This document shows, piece after piece, positions 1-9,119 of a stretch of DNA of 64,000 bases. The notes below the pieces were generated by a model. That model had not been told where the DNA came from and made no database searches. It saw only the letters and a list, made by a program, of their open reading frames with translations. Both the position numbers and the translations under genes were made by a program. The stretch is from Clostridium sp. AWRP. GTDB lineage: Bacteria; Bacillota; Clostridia; Clostridiales; Clostridiaceae. Every line of letters begins with the position of its first letter. Within the stretch, counting starts at the first letter, position 1. Location: the NCBI RefSeq assembly GCF_004006395.2, contig NZ_CP029758.2, positions 3,782,001 through 3,846,000 on the forward strand, in the 5' to 3' direction.

Positions 1-1
1 T

Positions 2-535
2 ATGACTGTATTTTCAGTTGGCATATTTGGTGAAGATTTTTTTAGTGGCAACATGAAATACTTTGCAAGATTAACTACAGATCATGTTGATGTATTTAGA
101 GCAAAAGCACTTAGTATTATTTTTTATTCAGCACTAGTAGTTATTTTGACATTGATATTAGGATTTACAATAAGTGCCTTTGTTTTTAAATTAAGTTTTG
201 ATGGTTTAGGAAGAATTGTATTAATTTATTTATCTGCAGTAATTCCAGTTGCTTCATTTGGATTGATTATAGGAATAATATCTTTGTTTTTTAAAAACAC
301 GACAATCAGTATAGCTATAGGTATTGTAAGTTCAATATTTTTAACTGTTTCAGACAGACTTACAATCACAAGTAACTTTTCGCCCATAGGAGTGCTTGGT
401 CTTATGGATAAGTTCAGAGCTGACAATATATCATTAATCTCTTTACTCACCGCCAATGCAGTATCAATTGTCTATTTGACATCTGCCTATTTTATAGGTA
501 AAAAACTATTTAAAAATAGACAATTCAACTTTTAG
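2..535 (+). CDS. ABC-2 type transporter permease, 5' partial
   Basis: This is the C-terminal part of a multi-spanning membrane protein, 177 residues visible. Hydrophobic segments lie at about residues 37-63, 73-95, 98-116 and 147-165, in the pattern of ABC-2 type permeases that move drugs, peptides or lantibiotics. The ATG at base 2 is probably an internal methionine, because the first residues do not look like a natural N-terminus and no ribosome binding site is visible; the gene most likely begins upstream of the window. No ATPase partner is visible because it would lie to the left. A strong hairpin terminator follows. The family call rests on hydropathy pattern and general resemblance only. 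Confidence 0.6.
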   Translation: MTVFSVGIFGEDFFSGNMKYFARLTTDHVDVFRAKALSIIFYSALVVILTLILGFTISAFVFKLSFDGLGRIVLIYLSAVIPVASFGLIIGIISLFFKNTTISIAIGIVSSIFLTVSDRLTITSNFSPIGVLGLMDKFRADNISLISLLTANAVSIVYLTSAYFIGKKLFKNRQFNF

Positions 536-550
536 ACATATTTATTTTTT

Positions 551-600
551 AAAATACCCAAGTTTGCTGATATTCAACGGTTTTGGGTATTTTAATTTTT
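551..600 (+). terminator. Intrinsic terminator after the permease
   Basis: AAAATACCCA (551-560) pairs perfectly with TGGGTATTTT (584-593), followed by a T-rich tract. The A-rich 5' side means it can also stop minus-strand transcripts arriving from the chemoreceptor gene at 670. Confidence 0.85.
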
Positions 601-669
601 ATTAGTCTTTAATCAAATTAGATATTCATTTCTATTGATTGCCTTGCAAAACAAGAATCTTTTCATTGT

Positions 670-1716
670 TTACTTATGAGAATTTGCTAACTTATTTAGT
701 GTATCAGTAAATTCTGTAATTTCTTGTAAACTTGCAGTAACCTCTTCAATTGCAGCAGATTGTTGTTCTGCATTTTCCAATGTAGAATTAGATGATTCTA
801 TAGTTTTTCCAACTGAATCCTCTATCTTACTTGTAAGCTCTGATATTTTTAAAGCTGTTTCCTTAGAACTTTGAGATAGACTTCTTATTTCCGTTGCAAC
901 AACTCCAAATCCTTTGCCAACTTCTCCTGCCCTAGCTGCTTCTATAGCTGCATTTAATCCAAGCATTTTCGTTTGATCTGCTATACTTTTTATTGAATCC
1001 AGTATTGTATTAATTTCCACGGATATATTTTTTACATTACTTACTTCTTCATTTAAAACATGTTGATTAGTAGTAACATTAACTGAAGATGCTGATAACT
1101 CTTCCATAGTTGCCGAAATTTGGTTAAAATTATCTGAAAGCACTTGAGACATACCTCTAATTTTTAATTCTTCATATCCCATTTTTGATAATGCATTAGC
1201 AATGATATATAATACTTCTGCAGCTGCTTTTACACTTTTTTCAGTGGTAATTTTCACTTTATTTACAGCTTGTACATATTCATCTTCATTAATTCCTATC
1301 TCCTTTGCACTTTCTCTATATTTTGATTCCTCAGGATTAGAATTTAATATTTGGCCACCTAAAATTGTTCCAATTTGCCTGCCTTCTACTATTATAGGTG
1401 CAGCAAAGTCAATTAATCCTGCATGACAAGTATAAACATATGGTCTTCCTGTTCTTGCAGCTTCTTCACCACCTCTTTTATGTGATTCAGCACACCTGTC
1501 ACTGCCAATCTTTGTGGATTGAGTAAATTTTATACAAAAATCTGTATAACAACTTGGCTTAGTTACTGGTTTACCATTGACATCTACCGTTACACTGCCA
1601 ATATCCATACTTTCTGCAAAATTATCTTGAAATTTTTGAAGTAAATCAATATCAATAACATCCTTTATCTCTATTAAATTTAAATCAATATCATTATCTT
1701 TAGTTATTTTAGCCAT
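670..1716 (-). CDS. Soluble chemoreceptor with PocR sensory domain
   Basis: 348 residues with no membrane segment. Residues about 20-175 match a PocR domain, a predicted sensor of small hydrocarbon derivatives, with conserved cysteines near residues 56, 61, 76 and 95. Residues about 190-345 form a methyl-accepting chemotaxis signalling coiled coil, with the hairpin tip carrying EAARAGEVGKGFGVVA and IRSLSQSSKET. The protein should therefore be a cytoplasmic chemoreceptor signalling to CheA/CheW in response to an internal ligand. The start is supported by GGAGG seven bases upstream. It lies 26 bp behind the membrane chemoreceptor at 1743, probably in the same transcript. The signalling part is short, with few methylation heptads. 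The ligand cannot be told from sequence. Confidence 0.9.
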   Translation of the reverse strand: MAKITKDNDIDLNLIEIKDVIDIDLLQKFQDNFAESMDIGSVTVDVNGKPVTKPSCYTDFCIKFTQSTKIGSDRCAESHKRGGEEAARTGRPYVYTCHAGLIDFAAPIIVEGRQIGTILGGQILNSNPEESKYRESAKEIGINEDEYVQAVNKVKITTEKSVKAAAEVLYIIANALSKMGYEELKIRGMSQVLSDNFNQISATMEELSASSVNVTTNQHVLNEEVSNVKNISVEINTILDSIKSIADQTKMLGLNAAIEAARAGEVGKGFGVVATEIRSLSQSSKETALKISELTSKIEDSVGKTIESSNSTLENAEQQSAAIEEVTASLQEITEFTDTLNKLANSHK

Positions 1717-1742
1717 AATACTTCCTCCAAAATATAATAATT

Positions 1743-3107
1743 TTAAATCTTAAATTTCTTAATTAAGTCTGACAGATTAGACGTCTCTTCTATAGTTCTT
1801 TCAGAATCACTTTTAACCAGCTCTGATTTATTTGAAATTTCACCTGCTTTTTCTGCTATATTTTGAGTTCCTTCAGCAGTTTCATTACTTGCAACTGCTA
1901 TTCCATCAATTACCTGTACCATGCTCTGTATGGAAGCATGTAATTCTTCTGATGTCGAACTAAAATTTGACACTAAATTTTCTACGAATACAGCATCATT
2001 GTTATACTGCTCAGCTGTTTCACCCAATATTTCATAATCCTTAATAACATTATTTTCTATAAACTCCAGTATGTTTTTTGAATTATTACTTAAATTGTCC
2101 ACGGATAATATTACACCTTTAATTACCTGTTGTATCTCATTAACTGCTGCTTCTGATGTTTCTGCCAATTTTCTTATTTCGTCTGCAACTACAGCAAAAC
2201 CTTTTCCTGCTTCTCCTGCTCTTGCAGCTTCTATAGAAGCATTTAAAGCTAATAAATTAGTTTGAGATGCTATATCCAAAATAGATTCAGATAAAACTGA
2301 AATTTTTTCTACAGCCCTTGCCTTTTCAATAGATTCAGATAATTTCATTTCAGTATCCCTATAAATTGATAGTGTATTATCTTTAGACTCTATTGCTTTG
2401 GATTTTAAATTTTCTGCCCTACCTTTTATTTTGGCTGCTGCATTTGAGCCTGATTCAGCCTCATCAGCAATATTCTCCACAGCCTTTTCTACTTCCAAAG
2501 CAGTAGCATTCAGCTCTTGTGTGGATGCTGAAGTTTCCTGAGTAGTAGCAGCCAACTCTTCTGTTACTGCAGATATTTCCATAACATTATTATTTAACTC
2601 TTCCATACTGCTGTCTATTTCATTTACATTACTTACAGTTGAATTTGAACTGTTTATTACATTTGCTACCAATGCCTTTATTGACTTTTGAGTTTCATAA
2701 ACAACCCTGGCAATTGATCCAGTTTCATCCTTTAATCCCAACACATCTTCTGACATATGAGCAGTAAAATCTCCCTTTCTTACATTTTCTAGATGTTCCA
2801 TAGTAATTTTAAGTGTCTTAGAGATTCCTAAAGCTATAATGTATCCCAGGGTAAATGAAATCAACAGTGAAATTACAAATATTGATATGAGCACAATTAA
2901 TGATACTTTATAATTCTTATCATTCTCTATCTTTATTTCATCTGCTAGTTTAACGTTATGATTGATTAAATTTTCATACATATTTCCCATATTATTATTT
3001 GATTTTTTCAGAAAATAAATACTGCTTCCTCCTACAGCACACATTAAAATAGAACAGATAAGCGACAAAAGTAATATTTTCTTTAAGATGGATAACTTCT
3101 TTAACAT
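1743..3107 (-). CDS. Membrane methyl-accepting chemotaxis protein with reduced ectodomain
   Basis: 454 residues. TM1 is at about residues 9-31 and TM2 at about 67-89, followed by a HAMP region (about 90-145) and a full MCP signalling domain whose tip reads ASIEAARAGEAGKGFAVVA. The outside loop between the two membrane helices is only about 35 residues, whereas four-helix-bundle ectodomains of this family are usually about 150. Its sequence (MGNMYENLINHN then LADEIK) resembles the two ends of such a bundle joined together, so an internal in-frame loss is plausible. It should still pair with CheA/CheW but may not bind an external ligand. It is followed by the PocR chemoreceptor on the same strand. 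Confidence 0.92.
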   Translation of the reverse strand: MLKKLSILKKILLLSLICSILMCAVGGSSIYFLKKSNNNMGNMYENLINHNVKLADEIKIENDKNYKVSLIVLISIFVISLLISFTLGYIIALGISKTLKITMEHLENVRKGDFTAHMSEDVLGLKDETGSIARVVYETQKSIKALVANVINSSNSTVSNVNEIDSSMEELNNNVMEISAVTEELAATTQETSASTQELNATALEVEKAVENIADEAESGSNAAAKIKGRAENLKSKAIESKDNTLSIYRDTEMKLSESIEKARAVEKISVLSESILDIASQTNLLALNASIEAARAGEAGKGFAVVADEIRKLAETSEAAVNEIQQVIKGVILSVDNLSNNSKNILEFIENNVIKDYEILGETAEQYNNDAVFVENLVSNFSSTSEELHASIQSMVQVIDGIAVASNETAEGTQNIAEKAGEISNKSELVKSDSERTIEETSNLSDLIKKFKI

Positions 3108-3259
3108 ATGTATTTCACCCTTCTAAATAATTTAATAAATTCTTTCCTTCACTATTATAGCAATACACAGTGACTATATTCTGACCACATTTTATAATTT
3201 ACTAACATCACAACAATTCAAAAGCATGAAAAATGCAATCGTATTTTCATTACAATATG

Positions 3260-5554
3260 TCATTTCATCTCCCTTAAGTTTGTAATTAATAGTTCCAGTA
3301 TGTTCATTGCATTCTTAAACTTATATTTTGAAATAAGCTTTTTAAGATCTGCAGCCTGTTCTTTTAACTCATCCGGCCATATTAACCTTTTATATTCTTC
3401 CATAACCTCTGTACACTTTTTAGGCTTTCTCATTTTTACAAACGGCCTAAGTTCATATAAAAACTTTAGCAATTTTTCCTGTCTAGAAACAGGACCTGCA
3501 GCCTGCAGTACACTCTCCTCTTCTGGAAGCCAATTTTCTAAATATCCTATCATTTTTGCAAGCACTACACTTGTTTCTTCAATCATAGGTTTCAATGCAT
3601 CAAATGAAGAGTGTTTTCTAAGGGCTGTTTCTAGGCTGACTGCTTTATTTTGAATAATAACAGCACCAATACTGCCTGATATTCCTTTTAAAGTGTGAGC
3701 AATCCGTTCTGCTGAATACCAGTCTCCTTCAGATAACATCTTTTCCATTTTCATCAAAACATCTTTTTGACTTACCGCATACTTTCTAAGTAACTTTATA
3801 TAGAATTTTTTCTTACCAAGTGCCCTTCTTAATCCCAGTTCTGAATCCAATCCCGATATATTAATTTCTAATTTATCCTCCTGTAACTTGACTGAAGGCT
3901 GCTCCACCTGCTGTATCTTTGTTTTTTTAGCAGGTATCCATTTTAAAAGGGTTGCAAACAGTTTATTAGGATCAATTGGTTTTGCGACATGATCATTCAT
4001 TCCCGCCTGCATACATTTTTCTCTATCCCCTGCCATAACATTTGCCGTCATTGCAACAATAGGAAGTGATGCATACTTGAAATTTTCTCTAATTTTCTTT
4101 GCAGCAGTGACTCCATCCATTACAGGCATCTGCATATCCATAAGTACAATATCATAATTGCCCTTTCTAACTTTCTCAAGGGCAATTTCTCCATTTTCCG
4201 CAATATCAATATAAAAATCTCTATCTTCCAGTAATTCTACTGCTATCTGCTGATTCAACTCATTATCTTCCACAAGCAATATATGTGCTCCGCTTATAGT
4301 TTCAATGTATTCTTCTGTCATATTAAAAGGTACATATTCTTTTTCAGTTAATTCACTTATGTTCAGTTTTACAGTGAACCAAAAAGTACTTCCCTTTCCT
4401 ATTTCCGTTTCAACTCCTACTTCACCATTCATCAAAGATGCCAGCTGTTTAGAAATAGCAAGTCCCAATCCTGTACCTCCATATTTTCTCGTTATAGAAG
4501 TATCTGCCTGCTGAAAAGGTTCAAAAAGTTTATTTTTCTGTTCTTTTGTCATGCCAATACCTGTATCCTGAACCTCAAACTTCACTATACATTTATTACT
4601 AAATTGTTCTTCTTTTCTAATTCTCACAATAATTTGTCCGCTGTCTGTAAATTTAACAGCATTGTTTGCATAATTTATAAGAATTTGACCAATTCTTAGT
4701 GGGTCTCCCTTAAAACTATTTGGCAATCCAGAATCCACCTGAAAAATCAATTTAAGTCCTTTTGATGAACATTTCTCTCCTATAAGAGCTGCAAGGTTGT
4801 CAAGCACCTGATCAAGCTTAAAATCTATTTTTTCAATTTCAAATTTGCCTGCCTCTATTTTTGAAAAATCTAATATATCATTGATGATTCCTAGTAAGAG
4901 TTTGCTGGATGCCTGTATCTTGTTAGCATAATCCCTTTGCTTTGGATTTAGATCTGTCTTCTGAATTAAGTAAATCATTCCCATAATAGCATTCATGGGA
5001 GTTCGAATTTCATGGCTCATATTGGCAAGGAAATCAGTTTTGGCTTGAGCAGCATTTTCAGCAATATTTTTTGCTTTTCTTAGTCCCTCCGCATAATTAA
5101 TCAATTCCTTATTCTTTTTTTCCAGCTCATTCATAAGTTCGGCTCTTGACAGTATAGACAATTCTTTTTTCACCTTTTCAATAAGATCATCTGTTAAAGA
5201 AAAGCTTAAATTACTTAAATAAGAAATTCCTTCTGCAGCTAATAACCCATCTTTCAGATTTTTTAAGCAAAATTCATCGAAAAACTCATTTCCAAAAAGG
5301 TAATTTTTATCATCTGCAATTTGCATAAATCTAAATAGAAGTGCCTTTTGATTCTTCCTATAAGTAATAACAATTGAGATCAATATCTCCCTGTCCTTTT
5401 TAAAGCCTATGCGGCATATTTCTGATACTGCCGTCTCAATTCTTACAGCTTTAATTTTAGAGAATTCCAGCAGCATAATAATCCTTCGAATTTTTTTTCT
5501 AGCTTCAATTATGGAATCTTCACTATTAACTTTAAGAATACCTAGCTCAATCAT
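3260..5554 (-). CDS. Hybrid sensor histidine kinase (RsbT-like N-terminus, HisKA, HATPase, REC, HPt)
   Basis: 764 residues, no membrane segment. Residues 1-130 resemble a degenerate RsbT/RsbW-type ATPase fold; the N-box-like stretch reads SEICRIGF, without the usual Asn. Then follow a short coiled coil (140-170), HisKA with phospho-acceptor His181 in the motif SHEIRTP, an HATPase domain with NANNAV-like N box (about 295) and GGTGLGL G2 box (about 360), a receiver with Asp473, and a C-terminal HPt domain with His620 in AHTLKG. One protein thus carries a full phosphorelay. It is the last gene of the RsbR-RsbS-RsbT-PP2C cluster, 11 bp after the phosphatase gene, which suggests that the stressosome-like module feeds this kinase instead of a sigma factor. 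The start is backed by a GAGG site. Confidence 0.92.
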   Translation of the reverse strand: MIELGILKVNSEDSIIEARKKIRRIIMLLEFSKIKAVRIETAVSEICRIGFKKDREILISIVITYRKNQKALLFRFMQIADDKNYLFGNEFFDEFCLKNLKDGLLAAEGISYLSNLSFSLTDDLIEKVKKELSILSRAELMNELEKKNKELINYAEGLRKAKNIAENAAQAKTDFLANMSHEIRTPMNAIMGMIYLIQKTDLNPKQRDYANKIQASSKLLLGIINDILDFSKIEAGKFEIEKIDFKLDQVLDNLAALIGEKCSSKGLKLIFQVDSGLPNSFKGDPLRIGQILINYANNAVKFTDSGQIIVRIRKEEQFSNKCIVKFEVQDTGIGMTKEQKNKLFEPFQQADTSITRKYGGTGLGLAISKQLASLMNGEVGVETEIGKGSTFWFTVKLNISELTEKEYVPFNMTEEYIETISGAHILLVEDNELNQQIAVELLEDRDFYIDIAENGEIALEKVRKGNYDIVLMDMQMPVMDGVTAAKKIRENFKYASLPIVAMTANVMAGDREKCMQAGMNDHVAKPIDPNKLFATLLKWIPAKKTKIQQVEQPSVKLQEDKLEINISGLDSELGLRRALGKKKFYIKLLRKYAVSQKDVLMKMEKMLSEGDWYSAERIAHTLKGISGSIGAVIIQNKAVSLETALRKHSSFDALKPMIEETSVVLAKMIGYLENWLPEEESVLQAAGPVSRQEKLLKFLYELRPFVKMRKPKKCTEVMEEYKRLIWPDELKEQAADLKKLISKYKFKNAMNILELLITNLREMK

Positions 5555-5577
5555 GTTCCTCTACCTCTTTTAAAATT

Positions 5578-6165
5578 CTAAACTGAATATTTTAATACCA
5601 CACAGGATGCATCATCGTTTTCTTTTCCAAACTTTTTTAAAATACCACAAGCAATATCCTCTGAATTTTTCTTTAATAAATCTGCACATTCAAGTGCATC
5701 AAAGTGTTCCTTAATTCCATCAGAATGCATGATAAGAATATCATTTGGATATAATTTTACAGTATGTTTTTCAGGACTTGCCATTATATATCCAACTATT
5801 CCATCCTTTGGGGTAAACCTCATTGGTTTTGCTCCAAAAATTCTTACAATAATATTACCTATGCCGGCATAAGTTAGTTTCCCAGTAGAAATATTTAGTT
5901 GGCATACTGCTGCCACAGCACCTCTTGTTCCCTTTAAATAGTAATGAAGTCCATTCATAATTTCTGTAACTTCATTTTCAAAGCTGTACTCCAAATATTT
6001 TTTTGCTAAAAGTGCTACTTTTCTAGCTTCTGAGCCATGTCCAAGCACATCAATAAGTGCAACAAAACAGTGATCCTTATACTTCTTCATTACTGCTATA
6101 TCGCCGCATTCCTCTTCAGATTCAAGCAGAGCTTCAACACACATTCCAAAATCAACATTTGGCAT
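5578..6165 (-). CDS. PP2C-type serine/threonine phosphatase, RsbX-like
   Basis: 195 residues from ATG 6165; a GTG at 6177 would add four residues. I prefer 6165 because it gives the same TAATG stop/start overlap with the previous gene that rsbS and rsbT show. Metal-binding motifs of the PP2C/SpoIIE family are present: ALIDVLGHG near residue 41, HSDGIKEHF near 152 and NDDASCVV near 187. The short length, without an N-terminal sensor, resembles RsbX, which removes phosphates from RsbR and RsbS to reset the stressosome. Its place directly behind rsbT fits that role. Confidence 0.88.
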   Translation of the reverse strand: MPNVDFGMCVEALLESEEECGDIAVMKKYKDHCFVALIDVLGHGSEARKVALLAKKYLEYSFENEVTEIMNGLHYYLKGTRGAVAAVCQLNISTGKLTYAGIGNIIVRIFGAKPMRFTPKDGIVGYIMASPEKHTVKLYPNDILIMHSDGIKEHFDALECADLLKKNSEDIACGILKKFGKENDDASCVVLKYSV

Positions 6166-6623
6166 TATCTCATCCACTTTCGTGCAATAACACGAGTTCC
6201 TCTTTCTGGCAAAGATTCTATACCAAACTCATCCATAATCCTTTTTACACTCGGAAGTCCCAGTCCTAAACTATTGGGCAGTGAACTATATTCTTCCTTC
6301 ATAGCAAGTTCTATGTCTCTTATTCCAGGTCCAAAATCATTTGCATACAATTCGATTCCCTTTTTCTCATAGTTGAAATCACAAATAATGCTGATAGTAA
6401 TATATCCTTGTTTTGCATAGCGAATAATATTTGTGGATAACTCTGACGCTGCTGTAGCAATCATTACTTCATCAGCACAGGTAAAACCTGCTTTTACCGA
6501 CATTTGCCTTGTAATAAATATTGCATACTCGTTATCATATACCTCTGATAAGTTTACTATTTTTGATTCTAATACATTTATATCTTTTCTATGGAAAAGG
6601 CTAAATTCTTCTAATTTATCCAT
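6165..6623 (-). CDS. rsbT: RsbT-like serine/threonine switch kinase
   Basis: 152 residues of GHKL-fold ATPase. The N box (ATAASELSTNIIRYA, residues about 56-70), the G1 box (NDFGPGI, about 95-101) and a G2-like glycine stretch (GLGLPSVKRIM, about 119-129) are all intact, so ATP binding is likely. In the known Bacillus system RsbT phosphorylates RsbR and RsbS and, once released, activates a partner phosphatase. Here no RsbU gene follows, so the downstream hybrid kinase is the likely partner (inference). The ATG overlaps the stop of the STAS gene (TAATG), indicating translational coupling. Confidence 0.88.
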   Translation of the reverse strand: MDKLEEFSLFHRKDINVLESKIVNLSEVYDNEYAIFITRQMSVKAGFTCADEVMIATAASELSTNIIRYAKQGYITISIICDFNYEKKGIELYANDFGPGIRDIELAMKEEYSSLPNSLGLGLPSVKRIMDEFGIESLPERGTRVIARKWMR

Positions 6624-7012
6624 TACTTTTTACTCCTACTCTCACCATCGTTTGAAATCATTTTAAGCCCCTGCTCTAAATTTACTGCAGCTTTTATATG
6701 ACTTATATCCACATTCAAATCCATTAAAGAAGATACTATTCCAGGACTCAGACCAATCCACACAACCATAACCCCCATAAGTGAAATTGCCTTTGATATT
6801 TTTTCAAAGGCTCTAAAGCTATAAAAGTCAAGCATATATACTGTGCTAAAATCCAATATTGCTCCCTTTATGTAAGATTTATTTGCTCTCACAAGTATAC
6901 TGCTGCTGCTTATTTTTATATCATCATCCGTAATATCATTTGGTAAAGTCACAATAAGGCATCCGTCTACTACTGTAACAGATGTATTTAAACTACTATT
7001 AAAATCATCCAT
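6623..7012 (-). CDS. RsbS-like single-domain STAS protein
   Basis: 129 residues forming one STAS domain (about 10-118): a beta strand with ILDFSTVYMLD, then a helix, and the ending AVNLEQGLKMI that closely matches the LEQGL end of Bacillus RsbS. RsbS is the STAS scaffold of the stressosome that holds RsbT. At the spot where Bacillus RsbS has its phospho-serine directly after the aspartate (MIDSF), this protein has MLDFYSF: Phe63 in place of Ser, with another Ser two residues on (Ser65). The site may have shifted or been lost. The gene sits 14 bp after rsbR and overlaps rsbT. Confidence 0.85.
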   Translation of the reverse strand: MDDFNSSLNTSVTVVDGCLIVTLPNDITDDDIKISSSSILVRANKSYIKGAILDFSTVYMLDFYSFRAFEKISKAISLMGVMVVWIGLSPGIVSSLMDLNVDISHIKAAVNLEQGLKMISNDGESRSKK

Positions 7013-7026
7013 ATATTTTCTTCCTA

Positions 7027-7836
7027 TTATTCTTTTTTATTTTTTACTTCTAAATTTAGTATTGTGAAGGCCTCTGAAAGAGCATCACTTAAAGTAGATT
7101 TTGTTTTTATATTGTCCATATTAATTCCAAGCTGAATTATAGTTTGTGCAACTGCAGGAGTAATACCTGAAAGTATACATTCACATCCCATAAGCTTCGT
7201 AGCTCTTGTTATTTTAATAAGATGATTTGCCACTGCAGTATCTACAGCAGCCACACCTTGAATATCCATGATAATCACCTTTGAATAGGTCTCTGCAATC
7301 TTGTTTAACATGCTGTCCATCATATGCTGTGCTCTCATAGAATCTACAACACCTACTACTGGAAGAACCAACACTCCATCCCATAATTCTATAGTAGGTG
7401 TAGACATTTCTCTAATAGTACGACTTTGTTCTTTCAATCTTTCTTCGTAGCGAACTCTCTCTGTTATATCAATAAAAAATTCAATTCCTCCAATTACACC
7501 TTCTTTTTCATTCCTTAAAGGTACCATATGATATTCAACAGGCTTCTTCAAATCACCTATTGTTATTTCATTCTGTGCAGAATACATTTTTCCACTTTCT
7601 ATTACTTTACGCATGCAGCATTCATCTGTATTACAGTGCAAAGATTTCCAAATATCACAGCATTTCTTACCTAAAATATTTTTCCATTTCTTACCTATAA
7701 TCTTCAAACCAGCATGATTTATATAAGTTATTCTTAACTCCTTGTCTACAGCCATTACTGTAGTTGGAATTTGATCTAAAATCTCCATCTTAATCATGGT
7801 ATTTGCTTCCTGAAAATTTTGAACAATATCTTCCAT
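7027..7836 (-). CDS. RsbR-like stressosome sensor (PAS-STAS)
   Basis: 269 residues. A PAS domain spans about 15-130 and a STAS domain about 148-262. The two phospho-sites of Bacillus RsbRA correspond to Ser166 (in GVVDSMRAQ; Ser instead of Thr) and Thr200 (in AVDTAVANH), so the output surface looks functional. The PAS domain carries five cysteines in 16 residues (positions 59, 60, 68, 73, 74), a pattern that suggests a metal, haem or redox-sensing role, although no cofactor can be read from sequence. A promoter with an overlapping palindrome lies just upstream, so rsbR-S-T-PP2C-kinase probably forms its own transcript. Confidence 0.88.
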   Translation of the reverse strand: MEDIVQNFQEANTMIKMEILDQIPTTVMAVDKELRITYINHAGLKIIGKKWKNILGKKCCDIWKSLHCNTDECCMRKVIESGKMYSAQNEITIGDLKKPVEYHMVPLRNEKEGVIGGIEFFIDITERVRYEERLKEQSRTIREMSTPTIELWDGVLVLPVVGVVDSMRAQHMMDSMLNKIAETYSKVIIMDIQGVAAVDTAVANHLIKITRATKLMGCECILSGITPAVAQTIIQLGINMDNIKTKSTLSDALSEAFTILNLEVKNKKE

Positions 7837-7909
7837 AATTTTTACCCCTCAATAATTTTTAATATTTATAACTTCTATGGAATAACCCTTTGACATTTGC
7901 TTTAAATAT

Positions 7910-7941
7910 ATTATACAAAGATACCCTCATTATGATAATGA
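7910..7941 (-). promoter_or_regulatory. Putative promoter with operator palindrome upstream of rsbR
   Basis: On the minus strand TATAAT (7910-7915) is separated by 17 bases from TTATCA (7933-7938). A perfect 15-bp palindrome, TCATTATGATAATGA (7927-7941), covers the -35 region, which is a good place for repressor or activator binding. The half-sites differ from the Bacillus Fur/PerR boxes, so the regulator is unknown. Confidence 0.45.
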
Positions 7942-7976
7942 AAAATATCAAGTTTATAACAGGAAAAAAACTAGTT

Positions 7977-9086
7977 TTAACTATTTTCTATAGCTATGCA
8001 GCTGGCTTTAAATTTTGAGGGCGTCATCCCTGTATACTTCTTGAATAATTTGCCAAAGTACTCAACATCTTTATATCCCAATTTACTGGCAATTTCATAA
8101 TTTTTTATATTGCTATCATGAAAAAGTATCTTTGCCCTTTCCATTTTAACCATAGTTATATATTCTACAAGTGACTTCCCCGTTTTTTCCTTATACAACG
8201 TACTTAAATAAGATTGGTTTAAAAACATTTGATCTGCTATAATTTTAACTGAAACTTCAGTATCTATACGCTGGAGAATTATTTTACATATGTTACGAAT
8301 CATACTATTCATTTCACTTCTAAATTGAAACTTGCTGATAGTTGTAATAAGTTCTCTTATTATTTTTAGAAAAGCCCTTTCCATATCTGAAAACTTGGAA
8401 ACATGCGTAAAATCAACATCACTGTACTTTGATATAAGTACAAGTTTCTCCAGCCAGGGATAAATTTCTTTTAACGATTCTATTAAAGTTGATGTAATTT
8501 TCTTTAGAACATATGCTACCTTTAGTGAATCATAATTAACTGCCGCTCCAATTGTCTCAACTAAATTAGATGAGACTTCTACTACTTTTACATCTACATT
8601 TTTAAATAGCTTTACTATCTTTTCAACATCTTCTGGAGAATAAAAGATTTCTACTTTTTCTTCAAGCTCAGTTTCCAATTTTTTTACCTTTTCTTTTTCA
8701 AGTTTCTTTTTTTCTATGTACTTACCAGCCTTTAAAAGTAATTTTTCCATTTTTTCATCATCTATGGGTTTTACAATATAATCAAAGGCCCCATATACAA
8801 TACCTTGCCTTGCATATTCAAATTCGCTGTATTCACTTAATAGGACAACACAATAGCACAGTTCTTTATTAATAATCTTTTTTAAAAGATCTATGCCATC
8901 TGCAACTGGCATTTTAATGTCTGTAATTACAAGGTCGACTTTTTGCTTCTTCAATTTTCCAACAGCATCTTGTCCATCTTTTGCTTCTTGAGAAACAACA
9001 AACCCACTCTTTTCACCCCATATTCTTAATCTTTTTAATTCTCTTCTCATAATTTGCATATCATCTACAATCATAACTTGAAACAA
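7977..9086 (-). CDS. Two-component response regulator, REC plus AraC-type DNA-binding domain
   Basis: 369 residues from a TTG start preceded by GAGGTGAT. The receiver domain (1-120) has the acidic pair Asp8/Asp9, phospho-acceptor Asp56 in VITDIKMP and a KPID motif near residue 109. A variable linker region (about 120-260) includes a charged coiled coil. The C-terminal 100 residues are an AraC/XylS double helix-turn-helix containing FLNQSYLSTLYKEKTG and SKLGYKDVEYFGKLFKKYTG. This layout is the YesN type. It lies 33 bp behind the REC-kinase gene at 9120 and 140 bp before rsbR, so it is a candidate transcriptional output for one or both kinases. Confidence 0.92.
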   Translation of the reverse strand: MFQVMIVDDMQIMRRELKRLRIWGEKSGFVVSQEAKDGQDAVGKLKKQKVDLVITDIKMPVADGIDLLKKIINKELCYCVVLLSEYSEFEYARQGIVYGAFDYIVKPIDDEKMEKLLLKAGKYIEKKKLEKEKVKKLETELEEKVEIFYSPEDVEKIVKLFKNVDVKVVEVSSNLVETIGAAVNYDSLKVAYVLKKITSTLIESLKEIYPWLEKLVLISKYSDVDFTHVSKFSDMERAFLKIIRELITTISKFQFRSEMNSMIRNICKIILQRIDTEVSVKIIADQMFLNQSYLSTLYKEKTGKSLVEYITMVKMERAKILFHDSNIKNYEIASKLGYKDVEYFGKLFKKYTGMTPSKFKASCIAIENS

Positions 9087-9119
9087 CCTATATCACCTCT
9101 TTTCACTAAAATGCACACG

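Noticed and set aside
7927..7941. Fur or PerR box upstream of rsbR
   Set aside because: It is a 7-1-7 palindrome, but the half-site TCATTAT differs from the known TGATAAT type.
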